Source: Eutreptiella sp. 'Long Island Sound 2002'
Taxonomy: Eukaryota; Euglenozoa; Euglenophyceae; Eutreptiales; Eutreptiaceae
DNA: 64,000 nt
Assembly (NCBI GenBank): GCA_964036045.1
Contig: OZ038381.1
Coordinates: forward strand, 106,025,367 to 106,089,366
Direction: 5' to 3'
Under the pieces are notes generated by a model that saw only the letters and a program-made list of their open reading frames with translations, was not told the origin of the DNA and searched no databases. Made by a program: the position numbers and the translations under genes. Position 1 is the stretch's first letter, and each line of letters begins with the position of its first letter. This document shows, piece by piece, positions 54,055 through 64,000 of the stretch.

Positions 54055-54480
54055 ATGATTTTCGATACCAACCATTTGAATCTTTCACGTCATGTAGGTG
54101 GTATTGATGCCACGCACACTGAATCCGCAACAACATGCCGCCTTCAGCCATGGCTTCTTGCCATTCCAACCCTAATATCAGTGAGTGGCCATGACCTGGG
54201 ACTACCCGGCGGTGACGTGTTGGTAACATCCTTGCCCGCGAATGTTGCAGTGCCTGGACCCCAATGTTGCAATCTTGACGCACCAACGGAGCCGCAGTCA
54301 GGGTGTTGCAGAAGCACAAGAAAACACCTATCGGTTCTACAATTTCACATCCCATCATCGCCCTCCTGTATGAGCATTTGTCATTTGGAGTATGATACGT
54401 TGTCGTCCGCTTCATTGACGACCTCCGGCATCCCAAATTTGGAGTTTGGTAGCCGGTCGTCCAGGGTCTCGGATGCTGAA
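54055..54480 (+). other. Weak open frame before the satellite, unknown
   Basis: An open plus frame from 54,055 (to 54,645) has fairly normal composition up to about 54,480 and then runs into satellite sequence. An overlapping minus frame (54,044-54,436) is nearly as long, so coding is uncertain. Confidence 0.25.
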
Positions 54481-54519
54481 AATTATCTATTGCCCACCGC
54501 TACACTTGCTGCCGTCTTG

Positions 54520-54850
54520 CAAGGTCCTGGAATCGGGGAACAAATTAAAGCGTGGCCCACATGTGGACAAAGTGGCTACGCAAAACGTGCTGTGTGGGGG
54601 TCCCGACATGGCAAGGGTGGTGGCTGCAGAAAACGTTGCGTCTAAGGGGCCCTCGGAATCAGGGAGGAAACTAATACGTGGCCCACGTGTGGCCAAAGTG
54701 GCTGCGTAAAATCCGCTGTGTGGGGGACCCCACATTGCAGGGGCCATGTCTGACTTGTGTGCAAAGTGGCTACATCACCCCTGCTGTCCCGGTGGTTCCC
54801 AAATCGGGGAGGCTCATATGTGGGCAAAGTGGCGACATATCGCCTGTGCA
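54520..54850. repeat. First, diverged satellite monomers
   Basis: Four or so units carry the GTGGCCCACATGTGGACAAAGTGGCTAC-type core and GGGGGTCCC-type core of the main satellite (55.7-64 kb), but are more diverged. They precede the gene-like segment at 54,850-55,460. Confidence 0.7.
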
Positions 54851-55460
54851 TCTTGAAGAACCTTCCTTCCCCCTTGCCAAGTTCTTGCCGTATTTCATGA
54901 ATAATGGACTGTTGGAGTTTGTACGCGGCGTGGGGCACATGGGTAATCCAAGAGTGGTCTTCTCTCGCTCGCACGTCCTACAAGGGTTGCGACACGAGTG
55001 TTATGGCGCACGGATTGGCCTTGAAATCTTCTGTCACCTCCGCACTATGTCACTCGTGGTGAGGCACCCAGTGTACAAGCAAGTGATGGAGCTATTTCGC
55101 ATGAAGGGCAGAGAGGAATCGGCAGAGACAGGCTGCTTTAACATTATTAACTACATTGACTCTTGGTGGTGCTTATGCTTTTGTCGTAGCACCCGCACCA
55201 TGCACCTCTTCATTGCAAGGGACAAGGTCCCCTTGCGCCACACAATACTCGGTTTTGACCTAAATGTGGTGCAAAACTACTACAATGGGTCTTCATTATT
55301 TTGTGCTTTTCAGACGCCTTTTTCACCAAACGGATGCCGTGGTTCGATGGCACAATAATGCAGTGGGACCGCATTTCAAGGTTCATTGCCCAGGGGTATA
55401 GTTTTGATCACAGCCATGTCAGCAATCACACGCCCAACCATATGCCCATCGGTGACGCAC
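54850..55460 (+). pseudogene. Coding-like segment from which part of the satellite unit appears to derive
   Basis: A plus frame with normal protein composition runs from about 54,850 to 55,315 (for example GLLEFVRGVGHMGNPRVVF, GLEIFCHLRTMSLVVRHPVY and ILGFDLNVVQNYYN). A frame change near 55,310, next to an intron-end-like TTTTGTGCTTTTCAG, brings in FFTKRMPWFDGTIMQWDRI and then the FIAQGYSFDHSHV segment, which is repeated in every satellite higher-order unit. The longer form here may be the parent gene fragment; the satellite carries only its end. No family recognised. Confidence 0.4.
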
Positions 55461-58400
55461 GGACACCTTCATCCAGTGTGACAAGCATGCCGTGTCCCCC
55501 CAGCCACGACATTGGGGGTATACTCCTGATGCGAACGTCTTTCAGCCAGCTTCCTCGCCGGGGGGCTCTTATAACTTTTGCCCACATTGGCTCCGTGCAC
55601 TTCACAACCTCATGGTTGCCCTTTCTACGCAGTACTACGCCGAACACCTTTTTTCATCTCCCGCCAATGCACATTTCTTGCAATCAAATGTGTTCACGAT
55701 CTTGGGGGTCCCCACATGGGGAGAAACATAAAAACGTGGCCCACATATGGACGGCGTGGCTACATAACCAGTGTTGTCTTGGGGGTCCCCATATTGGAGA
55801 GGAAAAAAAATTTGGCCCACATGTGAGCAGATTGGCTACATAACCCCTGCCATCTTGGGGGTCCTCATATCGGGGACTAAATCAAACCGTGGCCCACATG
55901 TGGGCAAAGCAGGTGCATAACCTTTGTTGTATTGGTGGTCCCCACATCGGGCAGGAAAGAAAAGCTTGACAAACATGTTGGCAATGTGGCTACATAACTC
56001 CTGATGTCTTGGGGGTCCCCATATCGGCGAGGAACCAAAAATGTGGCCCACTTGTGAGCAGAGTGGCTACATGACCCCTGTTGTCTCGGGGGTCCCAAGA
56101 CGTGGGCAAAGTGGCTACGTAACCCTTGTGTCTTGGGGGGTCCCCATATCGGGGAGGAAACAAAAATGTGGCCAACATGTAAGCACAATGGCTACATAAG
56201 CTATGTCATCGAGAAGTAGCAAGGTGGGCAAATTGGCTACATCACCACTGCTTTCTTGGGACCCCACATTGGGGATGAAACCAAAATGGGCCAACATGTT
56301 GCAACGTTCATTGCCCAGGGGTATAGTTTTGATCCCAACCATGTGAGCCATCACACGCCCAACCATATGCTCATTGGTGAAGCACGGACGGCTTCATCCA
56401 GTGTGACAAGCATGCTGTGTCCCTCCAGCCATGACATGGGGGGAATACTCCTTATGAGAACGTCTTTCCGCCAACTTCCTGGACCACCAAGGCCTCTTAA
56501 GGGTGCACATGCTTGTGGAAAACGTAGTTGCCACGGGGATCTTATAACTCTTGCCTGGATTGTGCCTCGTGCACTTCACAACCGCATTGTTGCCCTTTCT
56601 ACGCAGTACTACGCCGGAATCCTTTTTTCATCTCCCGCCAATGCACATTTTTTGCATCCTATTGTGTTCATGTTCTTGGGGGTCCCCACATGGGGAGCAG
56701 CATAAAAATGTGGTCCACATGTGGACAACGTGGCTACATAACCCCTGTTGTCTCGGGGGTCCCCATATCGGGGAGGGAAAAAAAATGTGGCCCACTTGTG
56801 AGCAGATTGGCTACATAACCCCTGCCATCTTGGGGGTCCCCATGTCGGTGACTAAATCAAAACGTGGCCGAGATGTGGGCAAAGCGGGTGCATAACCGCT
56901 GTTGTCTTGGTGGTCCCCACATTGGGGAGGAAACAAAAGCCTAAGCAACACGTGGGCGAATCGGCTACATAACCCCTGTTGTCTTGGGGGTCCCCATATC
57001 GGCGAGGAACCAAAAATGTGGCTCACTTGTGAGCACAGTGGCTACATAACCCCTGTTGTCTTGGGGGTCCCAAGATGTGGGCAAAGTGGCTACGTAACCC
57101 TTGTGTCTTGGGGGGTCTCCATATCGGGGAGGAAACAAAAATGTGGCCAACATGTAAGCACAATGGCGAGATAAGCGATGTCATCGAGAAGTAGAAAGAT
57201 GGGCAAAATGGCTACATCACCACTGCTTTCTTTGGACCCCACATTGGGGAGGAAACCAAAATTGGCCCACATGTTGCAAAGTTCATTGCCCAGGGGTATA
57301 GTTTTGATCACAGCCATGTCAGCCATCACACGCCCAACCATATGCTCATTGGTGACGCACGGACACCTTCATCCAGTGTGACAAGCATGTTGTGTCCCTC
57401 CAGCCATGACATTGGGGGTATACTCCTTATGAGAACGTCTGCCGGCCAACTTCCTTGACCATGGGGCCTCGTAAGGGTGCACACGTCTGTGGAAAACATC
57501 GTCGGACACCTTATCACTCTTGCCTACATTGTGCCTCGTGCACTTCACAACCTCATGGTTGCCCCTTCTACGCAGCACTATGCCGGACTCCTTCTTTCAT
57601 CTCCCGTCAATGCACATTTTTTGCAATCAAATGTGTTCACGATCTTGGGGGTCCCCACATGGGGAGCAACATAAAAATGTGGCCCACATGTGGGCAACGT
57701 GGCTACATAACCCCTGCTGTCTTGGGGGTCCCCATATCGGGGAGGAAGCAAAAATGTGGCTGACTTGTGAGCAGAGTGGCTACATAACCCCTGCCATCTT
57801 GGGGGTCCCTATATCGGGGACTGAATCAAAACGTGGCCCACATGTGGGCAAAGGCGGGTGCATAACCGTGGTTGTCTTGGTGGTCCCCACATTGGGGAGG
57901 AAACAAAAGCCTAACCAACATGTGGGCAACGTGGCTACATAACCCCTGTTGTCTTGGGGGTCCCCATATCGGTGAGGAAACAAAAATGTCGCCCACTTGT
58001 GAGCAGAGTGGCTACATAGCCCCTACTGTTTCGGAGGTCCCAAGATGTGGGCAAAGTGGCTACGTAACCCTTGTGTCTTGGGGGGTCCCCATATCGGAAA
58101 GGAAACAAAAATGTGGCCAACATGTAAGCACAATGGCTACATAAGCCATGTCATCGAGAAGTAAAAAGGTGGGCAAATTGGCTACATCACCACTTCTTCC
58201 GTGGGACCCGACATTGGGGAGGAAACCAGAATTGGCCCACATGTTGCAACATTCATCGCCCAGGGGTATAGTTTTGATCACAGCCATGCCAGTCATCACA
58301 CGCCCAACCATATGCTCATTGGTGACGCACGGACACCTTCATCCAGTGTGACAAGCATGCTATGTCCCTCCAGCCACGACACCTGGGGGGAGACCCCTGT

Positions 58401-61400
58401 CTTTCGGCAAACTTCCTGGATCACCAGGGCCTCGTAAGGTTGCACATGCTTGTGGAAAACATCGTTGCAACGGGGATCTTATAACTGTTGCCTGCATTGT
58501 GCCTTGTTCACTTCACAACCTCGTGGTTGCCCTTTCTACGCAGCACTATGCTGGACTCCTTCTTTCTTCTCCCACCAATTCACTTTTTTTGCATCCCATT
58601 GTGATCATATTCTTGGGGGTCCCCACATGGGGAGCAACATAAAAATGTGGTCCACATGTGGGCAACGTGGCTACATAACGCCTGTTGTCTTGGGGGTCCC
58701 CATATCGGGGAGGAAAAAAAAATGTGGCGCACTTGTGAGCAGAGTGGCTACATAACCCCTGCACTCTAGGGGGTCCTCAGATCAGGGAGTAATTTAAAAC
58801 GTGCGCCACATGTGAACTAGGTGGCTACAAAACCGTCATGTCTTGGGGGGTCCCTGCATCAGGGAGGAAACAAAAATGTGGCCAACATGTAAGCACAATG
58901 GCGACATAAGCGATGTCATCGAGAAGTAAAAGTGGGGGCAAACTGGCTACATCACCACTTCTTTCTTGGGACCCCACATTGGGGAGGAAACCAAAATTGG
59001 CCCACATGTGGCAACGTTCATTGCCCAGGGGTATAGTTTTGATCACAGCCATGTCAGCAGTCACACGCCCAACCATATGCTCATTGGTGACGCACGGACA
59101 CCTTCATCCAGTGCGACAAGCATGTTGTGTTCCTCCAGCCACGAAATCGGGGGTATACTCCTTATGCGTACGTCTTTCGGCCAACTTCCTTGACCACCAG
59201 GGCCTGGTAAGGGTGCACATGCTTGTGGAAAACATCGTCGCCACGGGGATCCCCTAACTCTTGCCTAGATTGTGCCTCGTGCACTTCACAACCGCATGGT
59301 TGCCCTTTCTATGCAGTACTACGCCGTATTCCTTCCTTCATCTCCCGCCACTGCACATTTTTTGCAATCAATTGTGATCATATTCTTCGGGGTCCCGACA
59401 TGGGGAGCAACATAGAAATGTGGCCCACATGTGGGCAACGTGGCTACATAACGCCTGCTGTCTTGGGGGTCCCCATATCGGGGAGGAAGCAAAAATGTGG
59501 CCCACTTGTGAGCAGATTGGCTACATAACCCCTGCCACCTTTGGGGTTCCCATAGCGGGGACTAAATCAAAACGTGGCCCACATGTGGGCAAAGCGGGTG
59601 CATAAACGCTGTTGTCTTGGTGGTCCCCACATTGGGAAGGGAACAAAAGCCTAACCAACAAGTGGGCAACGTGGCTACATAACCCCTGCTGTCTTGGGGG
59701 TCCCCATATCGGGGGGAGAACAAAAGTGTGGCCCACTTGTGAGCAGAGTGGCTACATAACCCCTGCTATCTCGGGGGTCCCAAGATGTGGGCAAAGTGGC
59801 TACGTAACCCTTGTGTCTTGGGGGGTCCCCATATCGGGGAGGAAAGAAAAATGTGGCCGACATGTAAGCACAATGGCTACATGAGCTGTGTCATTGAGGA
59901 GTAAAAAAGTGGGCAAATTGGCTACATCACCACTGCTTTCTTCGGACCCCACATTGGGGAGGAAACCAAAATTAGCCCACATGTCGCAAACTATATTCCC
60001 CAGGGGTACAGTTTTTATCACAACCATGTCAGCCATCACACGCCCAACCATATGCTCATTGGTGACACACGGACACGTTCATCCAGTGTGACAAGCATGC
60101 TGTGTCTTTCCAGCTACAAAACTGGGGGTATACTCCGTCTATTGGCCAACTTCCTAGACCACCAAGGCCTCGTAAGGGTGCACATGCTTGTGAAAAACAG
60201 CGTCCCCACGAGGATCTTATAACAGTTGCCTACATTCTGCCTCGTTCACTTCACAACCTCATGGTTGCTGTTTCTACGCAGCACTATGCGGGACTCCTTC
60301 TTTCATCTCCCGCCAATTCACATTTTTTGCAATCAATTGTGTTCATGTTCTTTGGGGGTCCCCACATGGGAAGCAACAAAAAACGTGGCCCACATGTTGG
60401 CAATGTGGCTACATAACGCCTGTTGTCTTGGGGGTCCCCATATCGGCGAGGAAACAAAAATTGGCCGACATGTAAGCACAATGGCTACATACGCCGTATC
60501 ATCGGGGAGTAAAAAGGTGGGCACTACTTTGCGGTCCCCGCATTGGGGAGAAAATAAAAGTGTGGCCCACATGTGAGCAGAGTGGCTACATAACCCTTGC
60601 CATCTTGGGGGTCCCCGTATCGGGGACTAAATCAAAACGTGGCCCACATGTCGGCAAAGCCTCTGCATAACCGCCGTTGTCTTGGCGGTCCCGACATCGG
60701 GGAGTAAACAAAAGCCTGACCAACATGTGGGTGAAATGGCTACATAACCCCTACTTTCTTTGGGGGCCTACCATTGAGGACGAAACAAAAGTGTGGGCAA
60801 AGTGGCCAGATAACCCTTGGTGTCTTGGGGGTTCCCACATCAAAGAGGAAAGAAAAAATGTGGCCAACATGTGCGCATAGTGGCTACATAACCCCTGCCG
60901 TCTCTGAGGTTCCCTCATTGGGGAGGGAGCACATGTGGGCAAAGTGGATGCATAACCCCTGCTGGCCTGGGGGTTCCGTCATCAAGGAGGAATTCGAAAA
61001 CGTGGCCCTCATGTGGGGAAAATGGCTACATAGCCCTTGCTTTTTTGGGGGGCCCGGCATAGGGGACAAAATGAAAGTGTGGGCAAAGTGGCCACTGGTG
61101 TCTTGGAGGTTCCCACATCGGGGAGTAACGAAGAATTGTGCCCCACATGTGCCCAAATAACCCCTGCTATCCTGGGGGGCCCTGCATTGGGGACGAAACA
61201 TACATAACCCCTGCTCTTGTGGGGGTTCCCACATTGCGGAGTCATCCAAAGTCCACATGTTGGCATGGTGGCTACACAAACCTTGTTGTCTTGCGCTCCC
61301 CCGCATTGGGCATGAAATAAAAGCGCCAGCTCCATAACTCCCGGTGTCTTGGGGGTCCCACATCACGGAGGGAATGAAAAACGTGGCCCACATGTGGGCA

Positions 61401-64000
61401 TCGTGGCTACATAACTAGCATAACCCAGGCTCTCTTGGGGGTTCCCACGTCGGGGAGTAATTCAAAAGTGTGGCCCACATGTGGGCAAGGTGGTTACATA
61501 ACCCCTGCCGCCTAGGGGCTCCCCACCGCTTCGGAGGGGGGGGCAGCATCAGAGGTGGCCCAGGAGTTGGCAAGGTGGCTACATAACCCCGGCCGCCTAG
61601 GGGGTCCCCACCGCTTCGGAGCGGGGTGCAGCATCAGAGGTGGCCCAGAAGTGGGCAAGGTGGCTACATAACCCCTGCCGCCTAGGGGGTCCCCACGGCT
61701 TCGGAGCGGGGGGCAGCATCAGAGGTGGCCCACAAGTGGGCACGGTGGCTACATAGCCCCTGCAGCCTAGGGGGTCTCCACGGCTTTGGAGCGGGCCGCT
61801 GCATCAGAGGTGGCCTACAAGTGGACAAGGTGGCTACATAACCCCTGCCGCCTAGGGGGTCCCCACGGCTTTGGAGCGGGGGGCAGCATCAGAGATGGCC
61901 CACAAGTGGGCAAGGTGGCTACATAACCCCTGCCGCCTGGGGGGTCCCCGGCGCTTTACAGCGGGGGGCAGCGTCAAAAGTGGCCCACAAGTGGGCAAGG
62001 TGGCTACGTAACCCCTGCTGCGTGGGGGGTCCCACATCGGGGAGAAAATGAAAAATGTAGCCCACATGTGGCACCGTGGCCACATAACCCGTCTTGTCTT
62101 AGGGGTTCCCACATCGGGGAGGACAGAAAGAACGTGGCCCACAGCTGGGCAAACTAGAGACGTAACCCCTGCTATCTTGGAGGCTGCCACATCGGCGAGG
62201 AATTCAAAAATGTGGCCAATACGTGGGCAAAGTGGCCACCCCTGCTGTCTTGGGGCCCCCCGCATTGGGGGACAAAAAAAAGCGTGGGCCAGGTGGCTAC
62301 ATAACCCCTGCAGACTTTGGGGTCCCCATATCGGGGAGGAAACAAAAATGTGGCCCACATGTGAGCAGAGTGGCTAGATAACCCCTGCCATCTTGAGGGT
62401 ACCCAAAGCGGGGACAAAATCAAAGCGTGGCCCACATGTGGGCAACGCAGGTGCATAACCTCTGTTGTCTTGGCAGTCCCCACATCGGGCAAGAAACAAA
62501 AGCCTGACCAACATTTGGGCGAATTGGCTACATAATCCCTGTTGTCTTGGGGGTCCCCATATCGGCGAGGAAACAAAAATGTGGCCCACTTGTGAGCGGA
62601 GAGGCTACATAACCCCTTCCATCTTGGGGGGCCCCATATCGGGGACTAAATCAAAACGTGGCCCACATGTGGGCAAAGGGGGTGCATAACGTCTGTTGTC
62701 TTGGCGGTCCCCACATCGGGCAGGAAACAAAAGCCTGACCAACATGTGGGCAACATGGCTACATACTCTGTGCTGTCTTGGGGGGTCCCCATATCGGGGA
62801 GGAAACAAAAATGTGGCCGAAATGTAAGCACAATGGCTACGTAAGCGAGGAGTAAAAAAGTGGGCAAATTGGGTACATTGCCACTTCTTTCTAGGGACCT
62901 CACATTGTGGAGGAAACCACAATTGGTCAGCATTTTGCAACGTTCACTGCCCAGGGGTATAGTTTTGATCACAACCATGTCAACCATCACACGCAGAACC
63001 ATATGCTCATTGGTGACGCACGGACACGCTCATCTAGTGTGACAAGCATGCTTTGTCCCTCCAGCCATGACATTGGGGGTATACTCCTTATGCGAACGTC
63101 TTTCGGCCAACTTCCTTGACCACCAAGGCCTCGTAAGGGTGCACATGCTTGTGGAAAACATCGTGGCAACAACGATCTTATAACTCTTGCCCTGTTTGTG
63201 CTTCTTTCACTCCACAACCTCATGGTTGCCCTTTCTATGCAGCACTACGCTGGACTCCCTTTTTCATCTCCCGCCAATGCACCTTTTTTGTATCCCATTG
63301 TGTTCACAATCATGGGGCTGCCCACATGGGGAGCAACATCAAAATGTGGCCCACATGTGGGCAACGTGGGTACATAACCCTTGCTGTCTTGGGGGTCCCC
63401 ATACCGGGAGGAAACAAAAATGTGGCCCACTTGTGAGGAGATTGGCTACATAACCCCTGCCATTTTGGGGGTCCCCACATCGGGGACTAAATCAGAACGT
63501 GGCCCACATGTGGGCAAAGCAGGTTGGTAACCGTTGTTGTCCTGGTGGTCTGCACATCGGGCAGGAAAAAAAAGCTTGACCAACATGTGGGCAACGTGGC
63601 TACATAACCCCTGTTGTCTCCGGGGTCCCCATATCGGCAAGGAAACAAAAATGTGGCCCACACGTGAGCAGAGTGGCTACATAACCCCTGCTATCTCGGG
63701 GGTCCCCGAATTTGGGCAAATTGGCTACGTAACCCTTGTGTCTTGGGGGACCCCATATCGGGGAGGAAACAAAAATATGGCCAACATGTAAGCACAATGG
63801 CTACCTAAGCTGTGTCATCAAGGAGTTCGGCTAATTGGCTACATCACCACTGCTTTCTTGGGACCCCACATTGGGGAGGAAACCACAATTGGCCCACATG
63901 TTGCAATGTTCATTGCCCGGGAGTATTGTTTTGATCACAGCCACGTCAGCCATCACACGCCCAACCATATGCTCATTGGTGAAGCACGGACACCTTCATC
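55375..64000. repeat. Satellite: about 78-bp monomers in about 970-bp higher-order units
   Basis: Monomers read GTGGCTACATAACCCCTG, then CTTGGGGGTCCCCATATCGG, GGAGGAAACAAAAATGTGG and CCCACATGTGAGCAGA, repeating about every 78 bp with variants. A non-monomer segment starting CAGGGGTATAGTTTTGATC recurs at about 55,391, 56,316, 57,291, 58,261, 59,026, 60,001, 62,952 and 63,917, giving mostly 965-975 bp spacing, one shortened unit (765) and a gap of about three units (60,001-62,952) where only monomers are present. The array continues beyond the window. The short plus and minus frames here are repeat products. Confidence 0.92.
61500..62040. repeat. GC-rich satellite subfamily, about 84-bp monomers
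   Basis: CCTAGGGGGTCCCCACGGCT-type starts at about 61,512, 61,597, 61,680, 61,766, 61,849 and 61,934 (period about 84 bp), each followed by GGAGCGGGGGGCAGCATCAG and GTGGCCCACAAGTGGGCAAG. These six copies are closely alike and lie in the part of the array without the coding-like segment, indicating a recent local expansion. Confidence 0.85.

Noticed and set aside
55700-64000. CRISPR-like regular repeats
   Set aside because: The repeats are contiguous eukaryotic satellite monomers without unique spacers or cas genes.

Overview
The window is eukaryotic nuclear DNA from a microbial eukaryote with very divergent, long rRNAs (18S about 2.2 kb, 28S about 5 kb or more). The 18S and 5.8S wording is compatible with a euglenozoan-like protist (530-loop context CAGCAGCTGCGGTAA, divergent 5.8S), but I cannot place it firmly. 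No bacterial-type genes are present.

Layout. Positions 1-45,804 are the end of an rDNA array transcribed on the minus strand, so each unit reads 18S, 5.8S, 28S from right to left. Three incomplete units are seen. Unit A (1-3,047) has an 18S with changes in the universal 530 loop. Unit B (3,740-11,645) has lost 648 bp, including the 28S 5' end and part of ITS2, and carries a change at the bulged G of the sarcin-ricin loop. Unit C (12,340-45,804) has lost 239 bp including the whole sarcin-ricin loop, is split by a 25.3-kb insertion, and its 18S is cut off where it meets non-rDNA. All three look non-functional, as expected for the edge of an array.

The insertion (13,581-38,909) is the centrepiece: a giant non-LTR (LINE-type) retroelement flanked by a 14-bp target-site duplication, in a 28S variable segment about 280 nt downstream of the classical R1 site. 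It lies antisense to the rRNA. It has a 9.5-kb leader containing a nested terminal inverted repeat with a TATA-like box, oligo(A) cassettes, a 157-bp tandem repeat in trimeric higher-order arrangement and a recurring CGCCAggagTGGCG hairpin. Three long ORFs follow. ORF1 (1295 aa) is of unknown function with possible cupin-like and Tudor-like folds. ORF2 (1737 aa) has an APE endonuclease, reverse transcriptase, RNase H and a CCHC-like finger. ORF3 (1367 aa) has a possible Ulp1/C48-like cysteine protease and an SR-protein-like RS domain. ORF1 and ORF2 are in the same frame, separated by one UGA in the classical leaky context UGA-CGG; ORF2 and ORF3 overlap by 29 nt. The 3' region holds a decayed fragment of a host PPi-dependent phosphofructokinase (apparently the double-domain type) and ends in an (ACCT)n-like tail.

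From 45,805 the composition changes to about half G+C. A 546-codon ORF starts 72 nt after the broken 18S. Then come about 7 kb of largely unannotatable DNA with two small tandem repeats and weak coding-like fragments. From about 54.5 kb to the end lies a large satellite: about 78-bp monomers, each with internal palindromes, arranged in about 970-bp higher-order units that also carry a repeated coding-like segment.

All calls are by eye from the sequence; rRNA and ITS borders are approximate.
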